Source: RYN-230 sp963841695 | Lineage (GTDB): Bacteria > Actinomycetota > Actinomycetes > Streptosporangiales > Streptosporangiaceae | Reading direction: 5' to 3' | Length of the DNA stretch: 64,000 bases | NCBI GenBank assembly: GCA_963841695.1 | Contig: CAWJDQ010000003.1 | Location: 372,001 to 436,000, forward strand | Shown here: positions 9,245-19,592 of the stretch, one piece after another | Layout of the letters: each line of letters begins with the position of its first letter | Position numbering within the stretch: position 1 is the stretch's first letter | Notes under the pieces: generated by a model | Databases searched by the model: none | The model's input: the letters and a program-made list of their open reading frames with translations, nothing else | Told to the model about the DNA's origin: nothing | Position numbers and translations under genes: made by a program

Positions 9245-9628
9245 TCAGGACTCGGAGTCGTACCGGAAGCCCTCGCGGAAGCGGCGGAACAGCCCGCCGT
9301 CGTGCATCAGCGGCTTGCCCGGCGGCGGCGCTGAAGGGCGTTCGGTCGCCTCGGGCTGGTCGTAGTCGGCGCGGGCGATGATGTCCACGATCTGGTCATC
9401 GTCGAAAGCCTCCGAGCCAGGGATCTCGGGCACGAAGCCGACGAGGTCCCCGTCCAGCAGGACCTCGGCCTCCAGGGACGCGGTGCCCTCGTTGCCCCAG
9501 ATCGCCTCGCGGCGGTCCGGGAGCACGACGCGCACCCCGTAGACGTCGATGCCCGCGTTCTCCAGGTGCGCGTCGATGCCACGATCCCGCAGCGCGTCAG
9601 CGACCCGTCGGGCCCGGTTCTCATCCAT
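9245..9628 (-). CDS. Conserved hypothetical protein leading the cdd-deoA-add-deoC operon
   Basis: A 127-residue soluble acidic protein starting MDENRARRVADALRDRGIDA with a central IWGNEGTASLEAEVLLDGDLVGFVP. No catalytic motif or transmembrane segment is visible and I do not recognise a named family. Close spacing (8 bases) to cdd places it in the nucleoside operon. A TACATT -10 element just upstream suggests that it is the first gene of the transcript. Confidence 0.7.
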   Translation of the reverse strand: MDENRARRVADALRDRGIDAHLENAGIDVYGVRVVLPDRREAIWGNEGTASLEAEVLLDGDLVGFVPEIPGSEAFDDDQIVDIIARADYDQPEATERPSAPPPGKPLMHDGGLFRRFREGFRYDSES

Positions 9629-9931
9629 CGCCCCAATGTACCGGCGGCGCTACCGGTATCCGTCCAGGCCCGGCAGGGTGGCCGTCCCTGACGCGGCGGC
9701 ACGGCCGGGGCGGCTGGGGACGGGTGGTTACAGCCGGGGACGGGCCATTTCGATTTGGCAACGGGACGGCTGCGGCGCGTCGTCGCTGCTTCCACGGATG
9801 CCCTGGCCGGTCTAACCTGCGGACATCGTAAAGCGGGGCGTTCTGGATCTTCGAACTGGTCCACCCGCGTCGCGGCGGAGGGGGCAGCGCCCGGTCAGCG
9901 CGGAACGCGGCCCGTCGAACAGGAGGTTTAC
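9629..9931. promoter_or_regulatory. Divergent promoter region of the two nucleoside operons
   Basis: About 300 bases separate the divergent start codons. On the minus strand TACATT (9640-9635) lies 6 bases before ATG 9628, fitting leaderless transcription. On the plus side AGGAGG (9921-9926) is the ribosome site of the BmpA gene. I see no clear operator palindrome and no regulator gene in the locus. Confidence 0.5.
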
Positions 9932-11086
9932 GTGAGACGTACCATCCCGGCGGCAGCGGCGCTCAGCGTACTGGCGCTGCTCGCGGCCGCGTGCGGCAGC
10001 AGCTCATCAGGCGGCTCGTCCGGCAGCAGCTCACCCAGCAGCTCGACCAGCAGTGCGTCCACGGCGTCGTTCAAGGGCTGCATGGTCACCGACACCGGCG
10101 GCATCGACGACAAGTCGTTCAACGCCTCGTCCTGGCAGGGCATGCAGGAGGCCCAGGCCGCGGAGCCGAGCAAGATCGCCGTCCAGTACCTGCAGTCCAG
10201 CTCGTCGGCGGACTACGCGCCGAACATCTCGGCGTTCATCGGCCGCAAGTGCGGGATCATCGTCACCGTCGGGTTCCTGATGGCGGGCGCGACCGGCACG
10301 GCAGCCAGCTCCAACGCGTCCTCGAAGTTCGCGATCGTGGACTGCGCCCTCGCGTCCGCGAGCTGCCCGACCGCCGCGTCGGGGAAGGCCACGACGCCGC
10401 CGAAGAACGTCGACTCCCTGGTGTTCAACACCGTGCAGGACGGGTTCCTGGGCGGCTACCTGGCCGCGGGCATGACGAAGACCGGGAAGGTCGCCACGTT
10501 CGGCGGCGAGAAGCTGCCCACCGTGACCATCTACATGGACGGCTTCTGGGACGGCGTGCAGTACTACAACTCCCAGCACCACACGCACGTGACGGTGCTC
10601 GGCTGGAACGAGAAGACCCAGAGCGGTGAGTTCACCAACAGCTTCACCAACCTGACCATGGGCCAGACCATCACCCAGCAGTTCATCACCGAGGGCGCGG
10701 ACATCATCTTCCCCGTCGCGGGCGGGGTGGGCCTGGGTGCGGCCAAGGCGGTCGAGGACGCCGACAACGCCGCGGGCAGCCAGAAGGTCAACATGATGTG
10801 GGTGGACACCGACGGCTGCGTCAGCGCCGCGCAGTACTGCAAGTACTTCATCACCAGCGTGGAGAAGGGCATCCAGGCGGCGGTGAAGACGGCGGTGCTG
10901 TCGGCGGCCAACGGCACGTTCAAGGGCGGCACCTACGTCGGCACGCTGGCGAACGGCGGCGTCACGCTCGCCCCGTACCACGACTTCGCCAGCAAGGTCC
11001 CGGCCACCCTGCAGTCCGAGATCAACACGATCAAGCAGGAGATCATCAGCGGCAAGATCGTGCCGGCCACCAAGAGCCCGGTGTAA
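9932..11086 (+). CDS. BmpA/Med-family nucleoside-binding lipoprotein
   Basis: A 384-residue substrate-binding lipoprotein. Signal peptide MRRTIPAAAALSVLALL ends in a lipobox (LLAAACGSS), followed by a Ser-rich linker and the BmpA domain: VTDTGGIDDKSFNASSWQGM, GFLGGYLAAGM, FPVAGGVGLGAAKAV and MWVDTDGC. The family binds purine and pyrimidine nucleosides for ABC import. GTG 9932 follows AGGAGG with 5-base spacing. It is the first gene of the plus-strand arm and presumably feeds the ATPase and permeases downstream. Confidence 0.92.
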   Translation: MRRTIPAAAALSVLALLAAACGSSSSGGSSGSSSPSSSTSSASTASFKGCMVTDTGGIDDKSFNASSWQGMQEAQAAEPSKIAVQYLQSSSSADYAPNISAFIGRKCGIIVTVGFLMAGATGTAASSNASSKFAIVDCALASASCPTAASGKATTPPKNVDSLVFNTVQDGFLGGYLAAGMTKTGKVATFGGEKLPTVTIYMDGFWDGVQYYNSQHHTHVTVLGWNEKTQSGEFTNSFTNLTMGQTITQQFITEGADIIFPVAGGVGLGAAKAVEDADNAAGSQKVNMMWVDTDGCVSAAQYCKYFITSVEKGIQAAVKTAVLSAANGTFKGGTYVGTLANGGVTLAPYHDFASKVPATLQSEINTIKQEIISGKIVPATKSPV

Positions 11087-11220
11087 CCGGCGGGCCGGGC
11101 TGGGCCGGGCCGCGCGGCCGGCCCAGCCTGGGTCGCATACTGGCGACCGGCGCGGCGCCGGCCGGGCGGCACCGGCGCGGCGGCAGCCGGCGGCGGCGGG
11201 AGCACCAGCAGAGGACGGGC

Positions 11221-12950
11221 GTGGAACTTGAGCTGCGCGGCATCACGAAGCGCTTCGGCAGCCTCGTGGCCAATGACCACATCGACCTCAAGGTTGCGCC
11301 CGGGCGAGATCCGCGGCCTGCTCGGCGAGAACGGGGCCGGCAAGACCACGCTGATGAACATCCTCTACGGGCTGGTCCAGCCCGACGAGGGAGAGATCCT
11401 GCGTCGACGGCCAGACCGTCACGATCCGGTCGCCCAAGGACGCGATCAGCGCCGGGATCGGCATGGTGCACCAGCACTTCATGCTGGTGCCGGTGTTCAC
11501 CGTCGCGGAGAACGTCATGCTCGGCGTGGAGCCCACCCGCGGCTCGGGCCTGCTCGACCGCCGGCGGGCCCGCCGCCAGGTCCGGGAGCTGTCCGAGCGG
11601 TACGGGCTGCAGGTGAACCCGGACGCCCTGGTCGAGGACCTGCCGGTCGGCGTGCAGCAGCGGGTGGAGATCATCAAGGCGCTGCTGCGCCAGGCCAGCG
11701 TGCTGATCCTGGACGAGCCGACCGCGGTGCTGACTCCCGGCGAGACCGAGGACCTGTTCCGGGTCATGCGAGAGCTGCGCGCGGGCGGCCGGTCCATCGT
11801 CTTCATCTCGCACAAGCTCAAGGAGGTGCAGGCCATCGCCGACCGCATCACGGTGATCCGGCGCGGCAAGGTGGTCGGCGAGCGGCCGCCGACCGCCACC
11901 GACGCCGAGCTGGCCGCGCTGATGGTCGGCCGGCCGGTGGAGCTGCGGGTCAGCAAGGAACCGGCCCGGCCCGGCGACGTCGTGCTGGACGTCAGCGAGC
12001 TGACCGTCCCGGCCGAGCACGCCAGCACGAGGCGGGCGCGAGCCGGAACGCGGTGGACGCGTCTCGTTCCAGGTCCGCGCCGGCGAGATCCTCGGCATCG
12101 CCGGCGTGCAGGGCAACGGGCAGACCGAGCTGTGCGAGGCGCTGATGGGGCTGCGGCCCGCCACCGGGACCGTGCGCCTGGACGCCCGGGACATCAGCCG
12201 GGCCAGCCCCCGGGACCGGCTGCGGGCCGGCATCGGCTACATCCCCGAGGACCGGCAGGAAGACGGGCTGGTGGCGAGCTTCTCGGTCGCCGACAACCTC
12301 GTCCTGGACACCTACGACCGGCCGCCGTACGCGAAGCGGCATCGCGATGGACCTGCCGGCGCATCCGCGCGCACGCGACCAGCCTGGTCGGGGAGTTCGA
12401 CGTCCGGACGTCGTCGATCGACACCCCGGTCGGCACCCTGTCCGGCGGGAACCAGCAGAAGGTGATCCTGGCCCGCGAGGTGGGCAGGCGAGGTCCGGCT
12501 GCTGCTGGCCAGCCAGCCGACCCGCGGCCTGGACGTCGGGTCGATCGAGTTCGTGCACCGCCGGATCGTCGAGGAGCGCGACCAGGGCGTCGCGGTGATC
12601 ATCGTCTCGTCCGAGCTGGACGAGATCTACGCCCTGGCCGACCGGATCGCGGTCATGTACGAGGGGAAGATCACCGGGTTCCGGCCGCCGACCGTGCCGG
12701 TGGCGGAGCTCGGCCTGCTGATGGCGGGCGCGGGCGACGCCGCCGGCCCGGACGAGGCGGCCGGGGACGCCGCGGGAGCCCGCCCCCGGCCGCGGTCACC
12801 GAGGCCGGTAACCCGGCGCTGGGGGTGACCCCGGTGATGAGCACGGACCCGGTGGTGACCACCCACCCGGCCGACGGCGGCCCGGACCCTGAGGACGAGC
12901 CACCCGCGGGGCCCGGCGACGGCCCGGACGGACAGGCGGACCCGGCATGA
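11221..12950 (+). CDS. Nucleoside ABC transporter, double ATP-binding protein (multiple frameshifts)
   Basis: A RbsA/NupA-type protein with two nucleotide-binding domains. First domain: GITKRFGSLVAND, Walker A GENGAGKTT, GMVHQHFMLVPVFTVAENVMLG, VGVQQRVEIIKALLR and Walker B VLILDEPTAVLTP. Second domain: RAGEILGIAGVQGNGQTEL, GYIPEDRQEDGL and the signature TLSGGNQQKVILAREV. The coding frame changes about eight times (near 11298, 11402, 12030-12060, 12338, 12350, 12488 and twice around 12780-12800), nearly all as single G/C insertions, while each segment stays conserved. The stop at 12948-12950 overlaps the permease ATG (ATGA), supporting this end. Sequence error is the simplest explanation. Confidence 0.8.
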
Positions 12951-14321
12951 GCGACAACGTCAGCGGCCCGCCCCCCGGCGCCGGCCCGGACCCGGCGCAG
13001 CCCGGCCCGGACCGCCCCGGCCCGCCCGGCCCCGGCGCCGGCCCGGCGGTGACCACCGAGCCCGCCGTGGCGGACGGGCTCACCGGGCCGCCGAAGGGCC
13101 AGGGCCTGAGCCACATCGTCCTGGACGCGGTCACCCAGGGCAGCCCGGCGGTCGTCACCGACGCTGGCGATCTTCGCCGCCCTGGTGGTCGGCGGACTGA
13201 TCATCGCGTTCAGCGACACCGCGGTGCTGCACGCCTGGGGCAGCTTCTTCGCCGCCCCGGGCGCCGCGATCTCCGCCGCCTGGCAATCGGTCGCCGCCGC
13301 GTACTCGGCGATGTTCGAGGGCGCGATCTTCAACCCGCACACGATCGCGGCGGCGTTCCACGGCGGTTCGGTCGGCGCCATCTTCTACCCGCTGTCGCAG
13401 ACCGCGTCCCAGGCCACCCCGCTGATCCTCACCGGGCTGTCGGTCGGCGCTCGCGTTCCGGGCGGGCCTGTTCAACATCGGCGCGGCCAGCCAGTGGATC
13501 GGCGGCGCGATCGTCGTCACCTACCTCGGCTTCGCGGTCAGCCTGCCGCCGGTCATCCACGTGATCGTCTGCCTGGCCGGCGGGTTCGCCGGGGGCGCGG
13601 TGATGGGCTGGCTGGTCGGCGACCTCAAGGCCCGGACCGGGGCGCACGAGGTGATCGTCACGATCATGCTCAACTACGTGATGTACAACCTGCTGTCCTA
13701 CCTGCTCGGCACGCCGTCCGCGCTGCAGCTCCCGCACCAGGCCAACCTGATCAGCCCGACGATCGCGAGCGACGCCCAGCTGCCGCACGTCGGCGGCCCG
13801 CCGCCGCAGGTCGGCGTCGGGATTCCTGATCGCGCTGGCCGCCGCGGCCGGCATGTGGTGGCTGCTGGCCCGCAGCACCACGGGGTTCCAGTTCCGCACG
13901 GTCGGGGCGAACCCGAACGCGGCCCGGACCGCCGGGATAAGCGTGGGGCGGACCTGGATCCTGGCCATGCTGCTGGCCGGGGGCCTGGCCGGGCTCAGCG
14001 GGGCGGTGACCATCCAGGGCACCTTCTACAGCCTCAACTTCCAGAGCTATGGCAACTACGGCATCGACGGCATCACCGTGGCGCTGCTCGGCCGGGCCAA
14101 GCCGCTCGGCGTGGTGCTGGCCGGGCTGCTGTTCGGCGCCCTGGACGCAGGCAGCACGGTCATGCAGGCCGCCACGTCGGTCCCGGTCGACATCACCGAG
14201 GTCATCCAGGGGCTGATCGTGCTGTTCGTGGCCGCGCCGCCGCTGATCCGCGGCGATGTTCCGGCTCCGCCAGGCCCGGGCCACCGGGCTGGAAGCGGTC
14301 GCGAAGGGATGGAACGGATGA
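12947..14321 (+). CDS. Nucleoside ABC transporter permease, NupP/YufP type (frameshifted)
   Basis: A BPD_transp_2-family inner-membrane permease. A Pro/Gly-rich cytoplasmic head of about 55 residues is followed by multiple membrane helices. The conserved core includes LFNIGAASQWIGGAI, HEVIVTIMLNYV, FRTVGANPNAARTAGI and YGIDGITVALLGRAKPLGV. Start ATG 12947 overlaps the ATPase stop, and the end at 14319-14321 overlaps the next permease start (ATGA both times). Single-base shifts occur near 13155, 13452, 13822 and 14258. The protein would be about 457 residues once corrected. Confidence 0.8.
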
Positions 14322-15606
14322 GCGCCCTCGCCGCCGTCACGACCGTGCGCACCGTGGTGAACGTCAACCGGAGGCTGATCGCCGCCGCGGTGTTCGTGCT
14401 GTTCGGCCTCATCGACATCCTGGTGTTCGGGTTCTTCGCGCACAAGGGCGACGCGACGTTCGCGCTCTCGCTGCCCACCTCCTCGTTCCAGGTGCCGAGC
14501 ATCCACGCGCCCGCGGCGCCGGTGTCCTACGTCCTCGGCGGCCTCTCGATCCTGATCGGGGTGGCCCGGGCGGCGATCGACGAGCCGGCCTGGGCCAGGC
14601 GGCTGGGCATCGGCGCGGTCCTGCTGTTCTTCGTCATCTCCCTGCTCTGCTGGGCGGACACCGGCAGCTGGGCGAATGACATCCCGGTCAACGTGGTCAG
14701 CTTGCTGCAGAACACGCTGACCGCGTCGATCCCGCTGATCCTCGGCGCCCTGGCCGGCTGCATGGGCGAGCGCTCCGGAGTGATCAACATCGCGATCGAG
14801 GGCCAGCTGCTGCTCGGCGCGTTCACCGCCGCGGTGGTGGCCAGCGCGGTCGGGGTCCTCTGGCTCGGGCTGATCAGCGGCTCGCTGGCGGGCGGCCTGG
14901 TCGGGCTCATCCTGGCCCTGTTCGCCATCCGCTGGCTGGTGGACCAGATCATCCTGGGCGTGGTGCTCAACCTGCTGATCAGCGGGCTCACCGGGCTACC
15001 TGTACGACCGGCTGCTGGTGCCGCACGCGAACACCTACAACAACGCGAACACGTTCAGCGCGGTCAAGATCCCCGGACTCGGCAGACATCCCGATCGTCG
15101 GGCCGATCTTCTTCGACTCGACGATCTTCCTCTACATCACCTACGCGGCGATCATCGCGGTCCAGGTCGGCCTGTTCAGCACCCGCTGGGGGCTGCGGGT
15201 CCGCGCGGTGGGCGAGCACCCGACGGCCGCCGACACGGTCGGGATCAAGGTCAACGGCATCAGGTACGGCAACCTCATCATGGGCGGGATGCTGGCCGGG
15301 ATCGGCGGCGCGTACCTGACGATCGGGTCGGTCGGGACGTTCAGCAAGGACATGTCCTCCGGGCTGGGATACATCGCCCTGGCCGCGATGATCTTCGGGC
15401 GGTGGACGCCGCTCGGCGCGACCGCCGCGGCCCTGCTGTTCGGCTTCACCGAGGCCCTGCAGAGCTTCATGGGCAGCATCACCGTGCCGATCTCGCCCTT
15501 CCTGCTGGGCATGCTGCCCTACGTCGCCACGATCGTCGCCGTGGCCGGCCTGGTCGGCAAGGTCCGGGCGCCAGCCGCCGACGGCCAACCGTACGTGCGG
15601 GCATGA
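14318..15606 (+). CDS. Nucleoside ABC transporter permease, NupQ/YufQ type (two frameshifts)
   Basis: Second BPD_transp_2 permease of the importer. A long hydrophobic N-terminal part precedes LTASIPLILGALAGCMGERSG, VINIAIEGQLLLGAF, RAVGEHPTAADTVGI, LIMGGMLAGIGGAYL and GLGYIALAAMIFGRWTPLG, the signatures of this subfamily. One-base insertions near 14997 and 15082 break the frame around the YLYDRLLVPHANTY segment. The stop overlaps the phosphorylase ATG, so import and phosphorolysis are translationally coupled. Confidence 0.82.
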
Positions 15607-16472
15607 CCAGCCCGCCAGCACCGGGGGACGGCCCGGCCAGCGGCCCGTACGCCGACGCGGCGGCGAGCGCGGCCCGGCTCGCCGAGCGGACCGGCCAGCC
15701 CACGCACGACGTGGCCGTGATCCTCGGGTCCGGCTGGTCCCCGGCCGCCGAGGCGCTGGCCCGCGGCCTGGGGGCGGCCGTCACCGAGGTCCCCGTGGCC
15801 AGCCTGGGCGGCTTCCCGCCCTCGACCGTGCCCGGTCACGCCGGCCTGGCGCTGTCCCTGGTCACGCCCGGGCTGCGGCTGCTGGTGCTGGTCGGCCGGG
15901 TGCACCTGTACGAAGGGCATTCGCCGGGGGTGGTCGTGCACGGCGTGCGCACCGCGGTCGCGGCGGGCTGCCGGGTGGTCGCGCTGACCAACGCGGCCGG
16001 CGGGATCGACCCGGGCTACCGGGTGGGCCAGCCGGTGCTGGTCCGCGACCACCTCAACCTCACCGGCCGCTCCCCGCTCGCCGGGCCGGACCGGCCGCCC
16101 GGGGGATACCCGTCCCGGTTCACCGACCTCACCGACCTGTACTCGGCCCGGCTGCGGGCGCTGGCCCGGGAGGCCGATCCCAGCCTGGCCGCAGGGGTGT
16201 ACGCGGCCATGCCCGGGCCGCACTATGAGACGCCCGCCGAGATCCGCATGCTCCGCGGCCTCGGCGCGGACCTGGTCGGGATGTCCACCGCACTGGAGGC
16301 GATCGCCGCCCGCCACCTCGGCGCCGAGGTGCTGGCCATCTCGCTGGTCACCAACCCCGCGGCCGGCCTGGCCGCGCACGGCCTCGATCACGCCGAGGTG
16401 GTCGCGGCCGGGCAGGCCGCCGCGGGCCGGATGGGCGCCCTGCTGGCCCGGGTGCTGCCGCGGACCATATGA
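15603..16472 (+). CDS. Purine nucleoside phosphorylase
   Basis: A 289-residue trimeric-type PNP (PunA/mycobacterial DeoD family) that splits inosine and guanosine with phosphate into base and ribose-1-phosphate. Motifs: VILGSGWSP, GRVHLYEGH, ALTNAAGGID, GPHYETPAEIRMLR, VGMSTALEAIAARH and SLVTNPAAG. Overlaps both its neighbours by ATGA junctions. It completes purine salvage with the adenosine deaminase of the opposite arm. Confidence 0.95.
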   Translation: MTSPPAPGDGPASGPYADAAASAARLAERTGQPTHDVAVILGSGWSPAAEALARGLGAAVTEVPVASLGGFPPSTVPGHAGLALSLVTPGLRLLVLVGRVHLYEGHSPGVVVHGVRTAVAAGCRVVALTNAAGGIDPGYRVGQPVLVRDHLNLTGRSPLAGPDRPPGGYPSRFTDLTDLYSARLRALAREADPSLAAGVYAAMPGPHYETPAEIRMLRGLGADLVGMSTALEAIAARHLGAEVLAISLVTNPAAGLAAHGLDHAEVVAAGQAAAGRMGALLARVLPRTI

Positions 16473-18262
16473 GCCCCGGCGACCGCACCCCCCGCGACCC
16501 GGTCCCCGGCGCCGCGGGCCCCGGGGACCCGCTCCCCCGGTACCCAGTCCCCGGGGATCTGGCGCGGCGGGCCGAGGCCTGGATCACCGACGATCCCAGC
16601 CTGGCGGACCGGGCCGAACTGCAGGATCTGCTCGACGCGGCCCGGCGGGACGACCCGGCCGGCCGGGCGGCCGCCGCTGACCTGGCCGGCCGGTTCGCGG
16701 CCGGCTGGAGTTCGGCACCGCCGGCCTGCGCGGCGCGATGGGCGCCGGGCCGAACCGGATGAACCGGGCCGTGGTCCGGGCCGCGACGGCGGGGCTGGCC
16801 GGCTGGCTCCGCCAGTACCGGCCGGACGCGGCCGCAGCCGGGGTGGTGCTCGGCTGGGACGCCCGGCACCACTCAGCCGGGTTCGCCGAGGAAACCACGG
16901 CCGTGCTGACCGGGGCGGGCATCCCGGTGCACCTGCTGCCCGGCCGCAGCCCCACCCCGCTGCTCGCGTTCGCGGTCCGGCACCTGGCCGCCGGGGCCGG
17001 CGTGATGATCACCGCCAGCCACAACCCGGCCGCGGACAACGGGTACAAGCTCTACCTGGGCGACGGCGCCCAGATCGTGCCGCCGGTGGACGCCCAGATC
17101 GAGGCCGCGATCCGCGGCCTGGGCCCGCTGTCCCGGGTGCCGCTGGGACCGCCCGATGGCCCGCTGGTCACCCGGCACGGGGATGAGATCGCCCAGGCGT
17201 ACCTGGACGCGATCCTGGCCGCCTCCCCTGGTCTGCCCCGTCCCGGCGGCCGGCCGGACCTGCGGGTGGTCTACACGCCGCTGCACGGGGTCGCGGGCCC
17301 GCTCATGCTCCGGGCCCTCGAGCGGGCCGGCGTACCCGGCCCCGCACGTGGTGGCCGCGCAGGCCGAGCCGGACCCGCACTTCCCGACGGTGCCCTTCCC
17401 CAACCCGGAGGAACCCGGCGTGCTCGACCTGGCGCTGGCCGACGCCCGGGACCTGGCTGCCGATCTGGTGCTGGCCAGCGACCCGGACGGCGACCGGCTC
17501 GCAGTGGCCGTCCCGGATCCCGGGGTGGCCGGCGGCTGGCGGACGCTCACCGGGGACCAGGTCGGCGCGCTGCTCGGCGAGTTCGTCCTCGATTCGACCG
17601 CCGGGCAGGCTGATCCGGGGCAGCGGCTGATGGCCTCGACGGTGGTGTCGTCGTCGCTGCTGGCCACGATCGCCGCCGCGGCCGGGGCGCAGTACGCGGA
17701 GACGCTGACCGGGTTCAAGTGGATCGTCCGGGCCGCGGATGAGCGGCCGCGGACGCACTTCGTATTCGGGTACGAAGAGGCGCTTGGTTACGCGGTGGGC
17801 GATGTGGTGCGGGACAAGGACGGGATCAGCGCCGCGCTCGCGGTGCTGGGCCTGGCCGCCCGGGCCCGGGCGGCCGGGCAGTCGGTGCTGGACCGCTGGG
17901 ATGCGCTGGAGACCGCGCACGGGGTTCACCTGACCGCCCAGCTCACGCTGGCCACCCGCGCTCCCGGGGCGATCATGGCCGGGCTGCGGGCCGCGCCGCC
18001 GGCCACGCTGGGCCGGTCCCCGGTCCGCGCGATGACCGATCTGGCTCCGGGCGGGGCGCTGCCGCCCACGGACGCGCTGATCATCCGGCTGGACGGCGCC
18101 CGGGTGGTGCTGCGGCCCAGCGGCACCGAGCCCAAGCTCAAGGCCTACCTGGAAGTCACCGAGCCGGCCGGGCCCGGCCTGGCCGGCGCCCGCCGCCGGG
18201 CCGAAGCCCGGCTCACCCCGCTCCGCGCCGCCGTCGCCGCCCTGCTGACCCCGCCCAGCTGA
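16469..18262 (+). CDS. pmmB: Phosphosugar mutase, PmmB/PGM2 type, probable phosphopentomutase (two frameshifts)
   Basis: An alpha-D-phosphohexomutase-superfamily enzyme of about 597 residues. Catalytic-serine loop ITASHNPAADNGYK, metal loop ASDPDGDRLA, sugar-binding GYEEALGY and phosphate-binding RPSGTEPKLKAYLE are all present. GYEEALGY-type loops and coupling to a PNP gene (as in mycobacterial deoD-pmmB) favour interconversion of (deoxy)ribose-1- and 5-phosphate over mannose phosphates. That substrate is inferred. Shifts occur at about 16708 (before LEFGTAGLRGAMG) and about 17335 (before PHVVAAQAEPDP). Confidence 0.85.
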
Positions 18263-18300
18263 CCCGCCCAGCTGAGCAGCTGACCCGCCCAGCTGACCCA
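18245..18300 (+). repeat. Tandem CTGACCCGCCCAG repeat at the pmmB end
   Basis: About four imperfect copies of a 13-14 base unit span the pmmB stop codon and continue into the spacer. The remainder of the 250-base spacer to the next gene shows no gene or clear promoter. Confidence 0.65.
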
Positions 18301-18512
18301 CCCCGCCGCACCGGGAGCTGGCCGGATACCGGTTGACGGGGCGCGGCGGCCCACGGGACCATGACAGCGGCGTGGCCTACGCCTAACCTCCGCTGGCCGT
18401 CCCCGGCACGGCCTGGTAGGGGGCAAAGGGTCTGCTGACTCAGGTCGTCATCGTGGCCGGACGTCTCGGGCGTGGTTGCTGGGGGGCTCCGTCCGGGGCT
18501 GGGAAGGCCCTG

Positions 18513-19526
18513 ATGACCGCGAACCGGAATCTCAAGCGCCGCGTGCGCGCCCGCGCCGGGAAGACCGGCGAGTCCTACACCGCTGCCCTGCAGCACGTCC
18601 GCCCGTCCCCGGCGGCGCAGGCCCAGCCGGGACCCAAACGCCTCCGGCTGGCCGTCGCGCAGCCCATCGTCCGTGAAGATCCCCGCAGCGTCGCCGGACT
18701 ACGGGCGAGCGGGCAGGGCGTGCGGCAGCTGATGCACGAGGCGCACGACGCGGGGGCCAGGCTGATCCACTTCCCCGAGGGCGCCACCTGCTCTCCGCAC
18801 AAGCGCATCCTGTCCGCCGACGGCCCGGACACGGTCGGGCCCGCGGACTGGGACCGCTTCGAGTGGGACGTCCTGCGGCAGGAACTGGCCGCCACAGCGG
18901 AGCTGGCCCGGGCCCTGAACCTGTGGACCGTCCTGGGCTCGGTGCACCGGCTCACCCCGCCGCACCGCCCGCACAACAGCCTGTATGTCATCTCCGGCCG
19001 TGGCGAGGTGGTGACGCGGTACGACGAGCGCATGCTGTCGGAGACCAAGATCTCGTACCTGTACGCGCCCGGCTCGGCCTCGCTCACCTTCGACGTCGAG
19101 GGCGTGCGGTTCGGGTGCCTGCTGGGCATCGAGGTCCACTTCCCCGAGCTGTTCAGCGACTATGAGCGGCTCGGCGTGGACTGTGTGCTCTTCTCCACAA
19201 CCGGCGGGGCCGCCGGGGACGAGGCGCTGTTCGCGACCGAGGCCCAGGGGCACGCGGCCGCCAATAGTTACTGGGTCAGCTTCTCCGTGCCCGCGCGGCA
19301 CGCGGCGGCCGCGCCGTCAGGTCTCATCGGCCCGGCGGGGCAATGGCTGGCCCGCGGCCCGCAGGACGGGACTCCCTCCGTGGTGGTCGCCGACCTGGAC
19401 GACACCGCGGAAGACGTCGAGGTCGCCGTGTTCCGGGCCCGGCCCTGGCGGCGCACCGCCCGGGCCGGCCGCTACGCCCCGCATGTCGTCCAGGACCCCC
19501 GGAGCAGCAACCGCCGCCTTTTCTAG
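18513..19526 (+). CDS. Nitrilase-fold (carbon-nitrogen hydrolase family) protein lacking the catalytic Cys and Lys
   Basis: A 337-residue protein. An N-terminal basic segment (MTANRNLKRRVRARAGKTG, then ESYTAALQHVR) is followed by a CN-hydrolase domain. The first catalytic residue is kept (IHFPEGATCSPH). The lysine position reads YDERML (Glu/Arg instead of Lys) and the nucleophile strand reads FGCLLGIEVHFPEL, where the usual CYD cysteine is Gly. A Cys lies three positions earlier. The enzyme may therefore be inactive or use other chemistry. ATG 18513 has GGGAAGG upstream; GTG 18453 is an alternative start. It is transcribed alone. Confidence 0.8.
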   Translation: MTANRNLKRRVRARAGKTGESYTAALQHVRPSPAAQAQPGPKRLRLAVAQPIVREDPRSVAGLRASGQGVRQLMHEAHDAGARLIHFPEGATCSPHKRILSADGPDTVGPADWDRFEWDVLRQELAATAELARALNLWTVLGSVHRLTPPHRPHNSLYVISGRGEVVTRYDERMLSETKISYLYAPGSASLTFDVEGVRFGCLLGIEVHFPELFSDYERLGVDCVLFSTTGGAAGDEALFATEAQGHAAANSYWVSFSVPARHAAAAPSGLIGPAGQWLARGPQDGTPSVVVADLDDTAEDVEVAVFRARPWRRTARAGRYAPHVVQDPRSSNRRLF

Positions 19527-19592
19527 GCTCGGCCCGGTCGGCGGAGCGCGACCGGGCCGGTATGCCATGATTACTGCCGGGAAGGGACCTTA

